Assembly (NCBI RefSeq): GCF_001640805.2
Contig: NC_066843.1
Coordinates: forward strand, 12,132,036 to 12,196,035
Length of the DNA stretch: 64,000 bases
Direction of reading: 5' to 3'
Source: Lates calcarifer
Lineage: Eukaryota; Chordata; Actinopteri; Centropomidae
Every line of letters begins with the position of its first letter. Position 1 is the first letter of the stretch. The position numbers were made by a program, and so were the translations under genes. The notes below the pieces were generated by a model, which did no database searches, had not been told where the DNA came from, and was given only the letters and a program-made list of their open reading frames with translations. Positions 36,201 to 49,789 of this stretch are shown here, one piece after another.

Positions 36201-39200
36201 TCTATTTGTGTTGTCACTTGTTTAATTGATATTTCATACAACTTTTTAACCATTTTACCATTTATTCCTGTTATAAATAAATGCACACAGTTGCAGCTGT
36301 GTTTGTCTGTTGGAGTGTATATCACATATGTTATGCTTGAATAACAACATTATAATGAAGACTGGTTTTCTTCTGCTCCAAGCTGAATGTGCTGGGAGTT
36401 TCCACAAGGCTCTAGTTTGGATCATTTGCTTGAGTCTGAGACATATGCAGTATTTACTTATCATCAAATCATTCACAGATAATAATTTCTTAGAAGATTT
36501 TTGAGAAGATTTCTGAGAAGATTTTTTTTTAAGGTTTGGCAGTATCATGATGCAAACCCACAGGTGCTCTGACCCTTTAGCTCAAGCACATCTACTGTTG
36601 GGCAGCATGTGACTGTATTTCCTCATGATAATTGAGTTATTCCTGTTTGGTCCCATACCTTGCAACCACCACCAATCATAGTCAGCTGTCCACTTATGAT
36701 AAGCCATCACCAAGAACTCTGAGGTTGTTTGAGTCTCAACTGAGCGGGTACATTCTTTCATTTTGTTGACATCAGTGTATCTGTATTTATTTCCTTGTGT
36801 CTGTGAACACATAAATGCTGCACACCGGAGCAGCTTTGTCATTGTAGTTTGCTGTTCATGTAAAAACATGGGAATTTATTGTTTTCTTTTTTGTGTGGTT
36901 TTCTCTCTTTTCAGTCCAGGTGAGTTACACCACTCTTCTACTTGCACCAGTGAAAAGGTTCTCATGATTATTATAGTAATTAATCTGATATTAATATGTT
37001 TTTCTCCCTTTATTACAGTTTTCTCAGATGATGATTATGCACAATTCAAAGCATGTTGTACATTCAAGGGTCCAGACTTTGAAGATATAGAGTATATTGT
37101 TACGAATCACTATAACAAGAAATTGATGATGGAGTACAACAGCACAAGAGGCAACTGGACAGGATTTACAGCCTATGCTTTACTTAAAGCAGAAACTTTT
37201 AATGGTGATCTATATGATGGACTACTGAGGGCATTTGAAAAGAAGATACTGTGTATAGACAACCGCAAGCTTGTCCAAACAGGAGGTAAGAGTATTTTTT
37301 CTTAAAAGCACAGGTGGAACTATAAGTGGGACACTTAATGAAATTATTATTTTTCCATGATATTTTACCCATTGATTAAAGCTGATTCTTAAATATAGCA
37401 GATTCAGTTTTTTCAACATAACTTTACTTAACTGTGTTTTTTTGTTTGTTTGTTTTCAGTTAATCGTGCAGCTGTTACACCCACTGTCAAGCTGAATTCA
37501 GTGAAGCAGCCTGGTGGTGGACACCCTGCCATTCTTGTGTGCAGTGCCTATAACTTTTATCCCAAACAAATCCAAGTGACATGGTTGCGGAATGGGCAGG
37601 AAGTGACCTCAGCTGTCAGTTCCTCTGATGCAATGCCTGATGGGGATTGGTACTACCAGATTCATTCTTACCTGGAGTACACCCCAACTCCAGGAGAAAC
37701 AATTACCTGCATGGTCCAACACCTCACTCTCTCTGAGCCAATGCTTCAGGTCTGGGGTGAGTTTTGCCACTGTATTGCAAACACAGCACACAGGGTTAGA
37801 AAATGTATGATGCATTAATGAATGAAGCTTTTTCTCATCCGTTTTAGATCCGTTCCTTCTCGCGGCAGAACAGATTAAAATTGTTGTGGGTCTGTGTGGA
37901 CTGATACTTGGTGTTGTTATTGTAAGCTCTGGATTCATCTACTACAAGAAAAAGTCTGCCACATACATTACTCCCTGCCAAGGTGAAGACGTTAAAAGAA
38001 ACCAGTATGATGATAAATGAAATGAAGTTGAATACAGTGTTAATCATTTGCCACTGTGATAAATGTTTGTTCTTTTCTGTATTTTAACAGGAGGAGTGTG
38101 GTTTCCTGTGGAAGAACTTCCTGCAGCTGGAGCAACTTAAAAGTCTGAACAAACACCAGTATTTGTGGCACGTACCATCCATGATGGTCTGAATATGGCA
38201 TTCAGTAGAACTGTGTCGACACAGTTCTACTGAATGATGTCTGAAGGTGCTGTGTGGTGCTTTTCAGCTTGTGCATGAAATTCAGTGGCCAGTGAACTGC
38301 AGTTTTCTGGAGGCATTGTATGCTAGCAGCAAGAACCTTTCATTGTATTGTATATGTATGGGGTGATGGGTGGTTAGCCAGTGAAAGCTGAACATGACTG
38401 TTCAGGTTGACTCTCATGATTTTTCCTTATGGCACATGGCACTTCTGAGAAGATATCTGAAGTGCTGGAGAATAGGAAGGATAATGGAGGAACAAAAGGA
38501 GAGCTGTATTACTTTGAATACTAGCAAATTAACATGAATACTATCATATAATAAAGCATTTGGTGAAATCTATTTGTGTAAACAATTTGTATGTTTGCTG
38601 TAAATCATTATTGACATTTAATCACAGAAAACAAAGCTGTGTCACTCTGAACTGACTCAGCAGTCACTTTCTTGACTAAAACACACAGTTTTCTGTGTGC
38701 AGCTTTGGTCATTGTTGCTTCTGTTTCAGGCTCAGCTGCTTAGCTCAGAGATTTGGTCTCCTTGGTACTGCATGTACTGTACCTGTAGGAAATAACAGCT
38801 CCTGGTTGTGTGTCTAACTGTGAAACAGAAAGAACTCTTTAAGAGTTTTTTTATAGTGAGTACTAAATGTACTTTACATCAGCTAATTAGCTTTTCCATA
38901 CAAAATTTAAATAAAGTGCACACCTTCACAGCAATGAGGAAAGAACGTACATGTTGGCACAGGTATTGTTGTTCAACCAGAAAATCAGACTTGTTGGCTG
39001 AACAGTAACTTCCTTGTCTTAGCAGAGTGAATTGCAATAATCTTCCTGTTTGTCCATACTGCACAACTCCAGCTGTGTTTTCTCAGCTCATACCTCACTC
39101 TGTTTTTCCCAAGAACAGAAAATCCTTACATCTGCAAATAAATTATCTCCACAACCACCTTATAGTATCTTCTACAGAATGGCCATACACCATAACCGCT

Positions 39201-42200
39201 GCCCTACATTCAGCACTAAACCGATCCCTGATACATCTTCCTTAGCTGCTCTCTTTCCCAGCTTACATTTGACTCCAGTAAGGCAGAGAGAATTGAGGCA
39301 GTACTCGAGTAGACCAAACCAAGATAACACTTGTGGTCATTCCTTTTCTCTCTCGTTCTTCCATTCTTGCTCTGTGTTTTGTGCTCACTTTTTCCCATCT
39401 CTCTCTATCTCAGCTTGCTCTATGCATAATAAATAAGATGGGTTTTCCCCGAGCAACCTGAAATTCGTGTTGTACCAAAACACTCCAGACTGTAACAGAG
39501 GGGACAAAAAGCTTATGTAACATGGAGGGAGACTTGTTTATCAAACAAATGAATGAGGGCTGTAAAAAAAATCACCCAGTTCTCTCACATGGTTTAGATG
39601 TTTGAAAAGGTTCTGGTGAAGAATGTAAATAGATGGACTGATAATATTGTGCATATTATGTGATGTTAGTTGTTAGTTGCAGTCAGCTGCACATCAGTAC
39701 AGCTCCAACTTGAAGGTGAAACATCAAGAACTCCAAATAAGCTCTCGATCTTGAACCAGTTCCATTCAGAATTCTTGAAACCTTGATGCTGTCTAACCGA
39801 CTGGCCTGTGTTTCCATCAGTTTTGAGTGGAACCATTGCAATAAAGGATGTGTCATCATACAGGCATTGCACATCCTCTCTTTCCAACCTGTACAATACG
39901 ACTGATGTCATCATGGTCTGTACTTCAGGTCGAGGAAAACCTGCTATTTTTTGGTTCCAGCTTGGAACCAACTTTTTGGGTTGCGAACCAATTTATTCTT
40001 GGTCGTAATGCTCCGAATGGTTCAAAATCAAGTGCACGATCCGGAACAGAACCTGACGTGTACCTCCACATGCATGTTATGTTTGTGGCACAAATGGCAT
40101 CAGTCAAAAATCAGCATCACACATAAGGCTCCAATTCCTTCTTTGTTCTCCACGAGGAGGGGGGTCTGTCTGAGTCTATGGTTACAAAATCTATGGTTAC
40201 AGTTATTGTTCAGTACAATATGTTAAGGTGAGTCACAACATTATAAACATATCATAAGTCACCTGAACATCACAATGATTCCAAAATATGTGATTGTGGG
40301 AGTACTGTTCTTCTATGGCTTGTATGAGGAAATGGATTTAATCGAGTGTCAGCATTAGACAGTCAAACAAAATCTTTTGGCAACACACAGCATTCAAGTT
40401 CATTCAAGTTCTGAATCAGTTTCTCTCTTTGACTGTTGCCTCTCAGTAGTTACATCGTGAATTGCCTCAGAGGCTTCAGAGTGTCTGGGATGTGGTAATC
40501 TCACCCTCTTCTCACCTTCTTCTTGAAAATCGATCCTGTCTTCAAGGCTCTCCTCATCAGCAGAACACTCCCTGCACTTTAAGATCTCAGTAAATAAGTG
40601 AACCGACATAACAGGGTGTGAGCAGTTAAACATCATGCACCCAATGCCCACCTGCAGGTTTTTGAACATACAAATTTCAGGGTGACAAGACTAAGAGTCT
40701 ACAGCCATGCTGGCAGTTCTTTGCGAGTATAGTTCAGTGCTACAATCAGTATGCTAACATTTATCAGGCAAGGCTGACAGAATGATGCTCTCAAGCCTGG
40801 GTCATAAAGGCAGGAAGCAAATGAGGAAAAACTGGGAAGACTGAAAGAGTTCGCTATGCAGAGCTGATCGAGAAAAGGTTGAAGGAGAAAGTAACATCTA
40901 TCAAGGAGAATATAAGATAAATGGGAGTAATGGCGAGGGCAAGAGACAGACAGCTGTCCTCAATCAGGTCCTCTTATGTAATGGCTCAACACACAGTTTC
41001 CTGAACATTCCTCTTTAGCAGCACTGCCTTCCTTTTGCTCTCTTATCCACACTCCTCATCCCTACCTCTCTTTGATACTCCACCACGATGCAGTCCTCTC
41101 TCATCCTCCTTCCCTCAGCTCTGTCTCTCTCCCTGTTACATGCGTGCACATAAACACATCTCTCCAGCAGGCCACCCAGTGTGCGGCCAGGCAGGGAGTA
41201 AAGATGAAGCATAGTGGAGTGATGCATAGTGAGTGATCTTGACGTTACGTAATCTTTGGTTCAGTGACCTCAGACACTGCAGAGATGCAGAATGAGAAGG
41301 AGAGCGGGAAAACGGGTAGAGATGGAGGCACGACAGGAGAGTGCTCTCTTCCATCTCCAGCGATCAGTATTAATAAGTTACCTCTCCACACGTCTTTGAC
41401 TAAGTTTATGTAATGTTCTCTTTCACAAGTGGCTTCAAGAACACCTCTCTTGGCTGATCTAAGATCCACTGGTATTTGATTTATTGTAACAACTAAATTC
41501 AGTGCAAATATCATCTGGTAATGTTCATTTTGAGTTCACTTCCAGTGTACTGAGATGTTGGCCAAAATCTTAATTCAATACCTGGTTATATTAAATATGT
41601 CAATATAAATTTTAGTGGGTGATTTTATGACACAGAAGTTGTTTATATTTTCCTCAGTTTACGGTATAAGGTATACAGTATGCTGTCTGTTCCATCCATG
41701 CAATGTTTTTCTTTTCCCTTCGAGGGTACATTTAACTACATCTGTACTTGTTGTGCAAAATGGCATGCTATAGCATTTTTTCTTCAATGTTAAGTACTGT
41801 ATATAAATAGAAATCAGCTGCTGCATAATGAATTCTTGAAGCAGATTTTTGACTCTGCACAGAATCTAGACTCTACCTTTCAACTAAAGAAGCAAGCAGC
41901 CACAACTCAAAATGCAAAAAAGGCATACTGAGACTTCTTGGAAAGAGTCTGAACCTCCTGTTCTTTCTGAAGAAAAGGCACTGACACTAGGTTATCTCAC
42001 TCTCAGACCTGTCACTTTCCATTTCTGCTGTACTGACTGACTGAATACCTGAGTGAAGCCATGGAATCAGGGAAGGCAGTCGTCCCATTTTTTGCAGTGC
42101 AGCATATGTTAGTGTTGAACTACAGCAACACATCGCTTCCGTTATCAGCCTGCCATCCTTGGCGTCCTCCCACACTGCCTGTGTCATAGCTATGGCATGT

Positions 42201-43538
42201 GAATTAATCAAACTGTTACAGGTGAGTTAATGCTCACCTTCACATTTTGCTGAATCAGCACAAATGCGGTCATTCGCACTGTATGCACTCTCTCAATAGC
42301 ATGCCCACATTTCTGCTGAGATGGCAGCTTTTGATGTACGTGCACGTTCTTTAGTCCTTGTGAGAAAAAAAAAAAGTTTTTGAGCTTGAGGCTGAAAAAA
42401 GTTTTGCAAAGTGAGGAAACCTTGTTTGAGTTAAAGAATTTAAGGAATTACTATCCGGTTGGAAGGAAGTATTCAGCTAAGACAAGAGCTGGGGAAATTG
42501 AGTTCAGCGTCCTTGGAAGCACAATAATATGTGGATTTGCGTGTGCTCTCTCTGTGGATTCATCCTGTTTGCATGTTTTATTATGGCAGAGGTCCTCTGT
42601 GGGACCACCCCCCACTGCCCCAGACACAGCTCTGCCCCACAGCAAAATGTCTGTTACGGCAGCGTCTAAGCTTGTGCAGCTCGGCATCGAGCCTCCTGAT
42701 TATATTTTTAATGGAGTTCTGTGATCTGATGCATGATATTCAGCAGTTCTCTGTTTACCAGGATGCTGGTTGGTTTCATCAAGTCTGTGAGATGAAGACA
42801 TAAATGGAGGTAGCTCTCCCACACAGCCTGAAGGCACAATGCAGTGTTACAGTGTGTGTTTTGTGTGCTTTCGTCTGCTAGAAGATTTGCAGATGAATTT
42901 ATAGCTATGTGTGCTGTACACCTGCATGTCCATAATCAGCTGGTGTCCTTATTTAGAATGAATTTAGATTATGGTGCTCATGGCTTGATCACAGCATACA
43001 TCGTGCAGCATAATTCACACTGGACATGTAGGTATACAGGAATAACTGTTGATTTTAGCTTAAATGGTGAATGTTTTTTAAAGATTCATTCGCTGCTGCA
43101 GTGTTATTCATTCCAGATACTGACTATATTTGTGGAATATGTTGGTTAGCATATGGCTGGTGAATTAGGATTAACCTTTGTAAATATGCCTCCATTACAT
43201 TTTCTTTTTCCACTGTTTGTGTGCATCTGCTGTGAGAGACAGAGTGTTTATGTCTGTGCATGCCCTCTGATGTTGAAATAACTCATCCAACATATGGGCA
43301 AATGAGTGTTTTGATCGCCAGGTGCTAATAATACTGAATAGTGGTTTGGAATTGAGCATTTCACGTGTAAATGATTAAACAGTGATTGCCTTATTAACTT
43401 AAAAATAATGTGAGACTTTACTGATCCCCTCTTGTGTGAGTACTGGGTTAGATAAGAACGATCTGCCTATTTTTCATGTGTGCAGATAAAGATCCTTCCC
43501 TATCTTTCGCTTTCTCTCTCTCATTCACACACACGCAC

Positions 43539-43571
<33 letters not shown>

Positions 43572-46500
43572 GCCTAAAATGGACATCAAAACGCAGAAGC
43601 TATTTATCTCAACAGGAGCACAGTCAATTATCCAAGAATACTGAGCGCTCAAAGCAGTAATTACTCTGTCTGTGGTTGAATTTTAATTACATCTTAGCAT
43701 TGTGCCCGGTATTGTCTCATGTGCAAAGTGTGTGTGTGTGTGGGTGTGTGTGTGTGCTCTGTCAGGATCCTTATCGTACACTCACACTAACACACTCCTT
43801 GGCTGTAACACAATGACCACAGCTCCCTGCCACCTGCTGTTGTGTTAGAACAAAGAGCCAGAAGAGAGTTTAGTCACAATATAGGCTCAATTCTTTCATC
43901 TTTAAACATAAAACATTGACTGAGTTGCATGTGTTAGTGGCAGTTTTTATTTAATTTGGGAAATGGCTCACAAATTTCCATAGATCAGGATGTGTTTAAT
44001 TAATTTCCATTACACTGAAATGTAACCAGGGCATTGCTGCCAAACTGATTTTGATTCATTTTTATTATCCCATTGTTAAAGGAAAAGTTCAACATTTTGG
44101 GAAAAACACTTATTGAGAGTGAGGGTGGAATTATGCTTCAATGGGTTTCACTTAGATGACTGTGCACAGGGGTCGCTTGGATGGTTTAACATGGGTGTTT
44201 TGTCAGTATATGTATGGAGTGTGTAGTGGGAGAAACAGCTAGCCTGGCTCTGTCCAAATGTATCAGTATCTTCCTACAAGCACCTATGAAGTTTGTTTGG
44301 TGGGTTATGTGCCAGACCATTTCTTGGCTTGACGCAGTAATGGTAAATTGAGTTTCCCAGAGGAATTGAAAGAAAGGAAAAAGGAGGACCAGCATGACCG
44401 ATGTGCTTTCGGTTTCATTATTTTTCTTGGGTCAGCTCACCCTGCCAGTGTCACCCTTTAAAGTGGTCTTTTAGCTTGTAATAGCTGGAACCAAGAGTAG
44501 CTCCATGTGTAATGATAACCTGCCATTAGTTATCCAGTGCATTAGTGCTCAAGGTGAGTGGACTACATGTGGCTTTAACAAATGTGACATAATGAGCTAA
44601 TACCAAAGTTTGAAGGCAGAGAGTGAGAAGAGGAGATTGCAGAGAAGAAAGTTGAAATGAGGGGGAAAAGTGGAGATGGAGTGAGGATAAACGGAAATAA
44701 CACAGAAAGAAATGGAGAAAATTAAGTGGCTGAGAATGTGCATAAATTAAATGACAGGTGGAAGAAAAACTACACCTTTCTGTTTGCTGTGAGCCCGAGA
44801 TCCTGCCCAATGGCTCTACTGTCTTTAAAGAGGAAGACAATAGGAAATTATTCATGGCCACTCAAACCTGAGCAAGGGCCACTTCTCCCTCCTAGTCATT
44901 AGAGCGAGATTTCCAAAGACAACAATGAAAACAGCCGCTTATTCATCAACCACAGCTCTCAGGTAGACGGCGGAGAGTGACTGAATACATGGTAGGGAGG
45001 TGGGGGAGGAAGAAGAGCACAATGGCTGCCGTGTTTACACAATATGCCTGATCCGTGAATGAGCAGAGGGGAAAACAGGAAAGATGGTTCTTAATGTTAA
45101 TACACTGTTGCTAGCCATCAGTGTGATCAGCGTGGCGCTCAGAGGTCCTCTCAAGTGGTTCTCTGCCTTGATGCTTTCATCCAGCAGGGAGATTTATGTG
45201 TGCTGTCTTTCATCTCATCATCAGTTTTGCACTTTGTGTTCAAACAGGAATCTCTGGAGATGTAATTATTGATTTGCACGACAACCCCCTCCCTCTTTTA
45301 GCCGTCCTTTCTCCACCTCTCGCATCCAAATGACACTGAAATATTCAACCAACAATTCTGTAATGTTGAAATGAATTGCAAGGGATAGACAAAATAATGT
45401 GAACTCAATACCATTACTTGTTTTTTGAAACAACTAACTTTTAGCTTTTACAAACACAATGACAAAGATACGTTTTATAGTTGAGTCAGTAGCTGCTGCT
45501 CTGTCCTTGGTTAGTTTCACCTTGTTCCTCTCTGTCCATTATACAATATGTGTTTGGCATATGTTAGCATGATTGCCATGACCTTTATACATCTCTTCAT
45601 ACATATTAAATGATATTGCAGTGTTACGCAGATGAAACCAAATGCACTGTCCTTCAACCAGCACTGTAGACCTGTATTAGTTTTTTTTTTTTTTTTTTTT
45701 TTTTTTTTGCATTTGCGACAGCTCATCAATCTGTAAACACAACACTGACATATTTCACCTTATAAGTTGATATGCAAAAGTGTAGCAAACAGTGCTTATT
45801 TCCAGTAGCATTCAAATAGACACTCTAGTCACTGCTTAAGGTTTCTATCTGTCGACTGTTGAGGAATATCTGTCTCTTTAGCTGCAAAAGTCTCTGTCAT
45901 GTACTTAGCTTGTCACTAACTGTCTGTCTACCATTGATGCAAAGCAGGTAGCATATGGTCATTTTAGAGTAAATCCACTGTTAAAAATGAAAAGTAGAGC
46001 AACTTTAAATTATCATAGAGAATAAGGCCTTTGGAGGATTTGTTCCACTGGTCCATGCTCATAGATTCACTGCAGGTGCTTTTTCTGCCATGTGTACTTG
46101 TATCTGTCAGAGTCAGCTGCATCTGATGATTGTTTTCATTATTGATCAATCTGACAGTTATTTCCTTAATTAATCGATTGTCAATAAATCATCACAAAAC
46201 AGTGCACATCCTAAAGCACAAGGTGATGTCTTAAAACATCTTGTGTTGTTCAACCAACGGTCCAAAAATCCAAAATATTCAAATTTGCTCCAAAAAGGAA
46301 AAGCAGCAAATTCTCACATTTGAGAAGCTGGAACCAGAGAATTTGTAGCCTGTTCGATCAACTGATAAATTAATCTACTAATTGTTTTAGCTCTAAATGA
46401 GAGCACAGATGTGTGTTTGTATGCGACTAAACACGGGTTCCTCCTCTATTATGCCTGGCCTGCAACTTTGTCATTGCAGCAGAAAAATTGTGCCAGACGC

Positions 46501-49500
46501 CAACAGCTGTTCAGTCAGAAACACACTGCCATCAACATTCCAGCTGGGAATACTTTGTCGCAGCCACTCGCGTTTCTCTCTCGGTCGGCAGATGGAAAAA
46601 TCTGGCATTATCATTATAAGTTACAACCTGAGCTTGTTTACTGGTACACGCTTTTTTCCCACCACACTATCACATTTCTCTTCTCTCCATTCCTTGCTTT
46701 TTGTGGCTGAATGTAGACTCACAAGTCGACATCCCAGGCGGTCCTTGACTTTTTTTCCATTAGCTTAACATAGCTATCCTTGGTTGGATCGGGGGGGGGT
46801 TTACAGTCCTACATGACCCCTTGGCATTCCAGCAGAGTGGAATAAGTCACCATCAGGGCCATATCGGTTTCCCCCCGGCCCGGAAATAGGCCTACAAGCA
46901 GTCGGAAATCTCCGTCCTGGAGCAGCCTCCCTCTAACGCTTGTCGTTTTCCAAATGTATGGAAAATAGTTGCCGTGTGACGCCCCAGTCTGTCAAGGCAA
47001 CCAATGGTGACACTGTGACTTGGCCAAGTGGGTCAGTCAGTGATGAGTGAAAGATTGTGGGTGTTGACTGATGTGTCGCAAGAGGCCGTGGGATAGGTTC
47101 ACCTGAATGGCTACTGCTGCTGCCGTTACTAGTGTTGTGTTTCTTGGTCCTGACCTGATACGATGCCTTTGTCACTATGCTGCAGACAGCTTCTAATCCC
47201 CCAGCTTTCTTTCGCTATGGCTACTTTCCCCAGGTGTCATGACCATATGCTGAGAGCAGTAATCCTGGTATTTTCCCCTCTGCGTTTATTTTTACAGCAG
47301 CTATAAAATTATACCATTGAGTCAACTGTTGGACTTAAGTCAAGAACATATTCTTTCCATTCAATGCTGGCTCATCAGAACTGTCCCCTCAAAAGATACA
47401 TACCTGTAAGGACAGTTTGTTGCCATAACAATGTTTATATGTCAGGATGACCTCTTCTTATTACCTTAATGGCCCCTCTAGATTTAATAAAGCAATTAAT
47501 CTAATATCAGGCCTCTCTGTTTGTTTGTCCCCTGTCTGTCTTTCAGTACCGGATCGGCCAGCTGTACATGATAAGTAAACACAGTCATGAGCAGAGTGAA
47601 CGAGGGGAGGGGGTGGAGGTGGTCCAGAATGAGCCGTATGAGGACCCCGAGCACGGATCAGGCCAGTTCACCGAGAAACGAATCTACCTCAACAAGTGAG
47701 TGTCTTCCTCTTGTCATGTACCATATCTTCAATTTAGTCAAATAAATGATTTTCTTGATGTATAAATGTCTTTTTATGTAATTCTCCATTGATCACCTAA
47801 GGAGAAACCTGTCTTTGACTATCACTACAGAGTCCACATATCCTGCTGTAGACATCACATTCTCTCAGTTATATTTGTTATTCTGTTATATTTCATCTAA
47901 CACTAAAAATCATCATCAGGCTGCTGCTGATAAGGCTGTCAGTAGATGTGTCACTGTGTGGCCGTCACTCATCCTTGCAGCAATCCTTGGTGTTAACATG
48001 TGTATTAGCTGCTGGTTAGATGCCTAATGACACGTCCATGTCAATAAAAATAGTCACATACCACTTGTGTTATGACAATTATAATATATCATCATAATAT
48101 AAGAAAATATCAAATATCATGAGGCATTGTGAGCGGCACTAAGGATTGCTGTTGTGTTTCAGGAACGAGCAAGGGAAAAATGTAGCTGGCCGTCCCTTTT
48201 CATCTCTCTCCAAGCCTATTTTCCAGCTCATAGCCAGCCCTGTGCTTTGTTAAACTTGATAAGCGTGAAATTGAGTATTTGATTTTCTGTTATGTAGATT
48301 ACAATTGAATTACTGCTGCTGTGTGCAGTCTGAGGTGTGGTCTCCTCACTCTCATTTGTGAATTTGCTCTGAATGTGTACCCTCATCGCACACATTTTTT
48401 TTAATGCTGAAAAACTATATTATCCATATTTGTATGAAATGTTATGGACATGAACTTTTCATTGAGTACACTGATGAGGTGAATCCAGGTGAAGGCCCGC
48501 CCCAGCACCTCATTGATTTCCCTTATTAAATCTAGAACGATTGCAAAGGATGAAATGTAGACAGAGAGAACAGATGAACTAGAGAAGAACTTTAAAGCTT
48601 GCAGACAACTGAAACATATATATACCCTACAAGTTAATATCAGGGATACATAGCTAAAAATTTGTACACCCAGTGACCATTTTATTAGGTACGCCTCTAT
48701 GATGGTATCAGCAAGATAAGGCATCATGGAAGTAAACATCATGGCTGCATTAGACTGTGCAGGTGTGCCTGATAAAGTGTACATGAACATCATACCAACC
48801 TCAGATGTTTCACCAGTTCTCTCTTCTCTCCACACAGTGTTTTTATCTTAGTTGTTTCTGGTGCATTTAATCATTGCATGGCTTACCTCCACAGCAATAA
48901 CTCAGTTAGCTCTTGGCCAGTCATATATAGCAGGCCTATCATCACCCTGTCCAATAAGTCCAATAAATCCACACCAAACAGTTGGCAGGAGCACAAATCC
49001 ATCAATATAGCCAACTCCTATTAAGGTAATGTGATTTGAAACTATTGATTTCCATAGAGAGATCAGAGCACAGGGTCAGCTGCAAGCAGAGACCTGGGCC
49101 AGAGGCAATATAGGTTCAGTGTCTTGCTCAAGTACCTGCTAATATGGACAAGCAAACCAAGGTAGGACATATGAACAGAACATTTAGTACAATTATGTTA
49201 AAAAGTTTGGGGTTAATATAGTTTTTATAGTTCTCCTTCATACTTTGGACAGTTGCAGTCGGAGCATTTCATCCGAATTTCATTTCCCTGTCTTCTAAGA
49301 CGATTAAATCCACAATGAGCAGAATAAAATACTGACACAGGCAACTAGGCCATCCATTCCCAGAAGTAAGACAATGAGACAGAGATGGAAAGAGAGCCAC
49401 ATGGAGAACCGACGTGAGAGGCAGAGAGGGTGAGGGGGTTTGTGGTCAGAAGTGACAAGTAAGTGGGCCTTTGGGAAATGTGAAGTGTCATTGACAAACT

Positions 49501-49526
49501 CGGAGGGGAGGGAGGTTCCGTGTTCT

Positions 49527-49576
<50 letters not shown>

Positions 49577-49732
49577 GCGCGCAGGCATGCCATGTCTGAG
49601 TGTTACTCTGTGTGTGTGGGCAGAGGGAGATGAGGTCAGTGTGTAAGTGATGGATAATTTGAGCAGTCACTGTCGGACGCCGCGCCTGCCTCTCTCCGCC
49701 CACAAACCACCTGTTACCATGTTAAAGCTGCA

Positions 49733-49789
<57 letters not shown>

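Larger units (their letters stand above)
20835..47546 (+). other. pitpnc1 intron 1, host of the MHC class II pair
   Basis: A 26.7-kb phase-0 intron with donor GTAGGT and acceptor CTTTCAG. It carries the class II alpha and beta genes (34655-38140), dispersed repeats and microsatellites. At 20836-25080 I see CpG-rich remains of the promoter near 21060, (GT)n at 22397-22413 and (GA)n at 24472-24512. At 25235-34620 I see only (CA)n at 30174-30206, A17 at 34037-34053 and unique AT-rich sequence. At 38560-39650 nothing was recognised. At 40085-44070 there is (CA)n at 43527-43571. At 44380-46100 there is T28 at 45681-45708. At 46400-47546 no gene was recognised. Confidence 0.9.

Noticed and set aside
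36763..36867. Extended N-terminus of the class II beta chain through an upstream ATG
   Set aside because: The extension lacks signal-peptide form; the ATG at 36868 gives a normal leader and a proper splice donor, and the frame is open through intron 1 only by chance.
34655..38140. MHC class II pseudogenes
   Set aside because: All frames, cysteines of the Ig domains, splice sites and poly(A) signals are intact.
40400..40669. 89-codon minus-strand open frame rich in charged residues
   Set aside because: Composition looks protein-like, but there is no known domain, splice context or homologue I recognise.
6427..45708. T27 and T28 runs as tails of minus-strand retroposons
   Set aside because: No retroposon body or target duplication could be linked to either run.
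48401..48835. 144-codon open frame on the minus strand
   Set aside because: Overlaps the short inverted-repeat element, has no recognisable domain and no splice or promoter context.
49304..49703. Open frames on both strands with Thr-His or Val-Cys repeats
   Set aside because: They are translations of the (GT)n/(CA)n tract.
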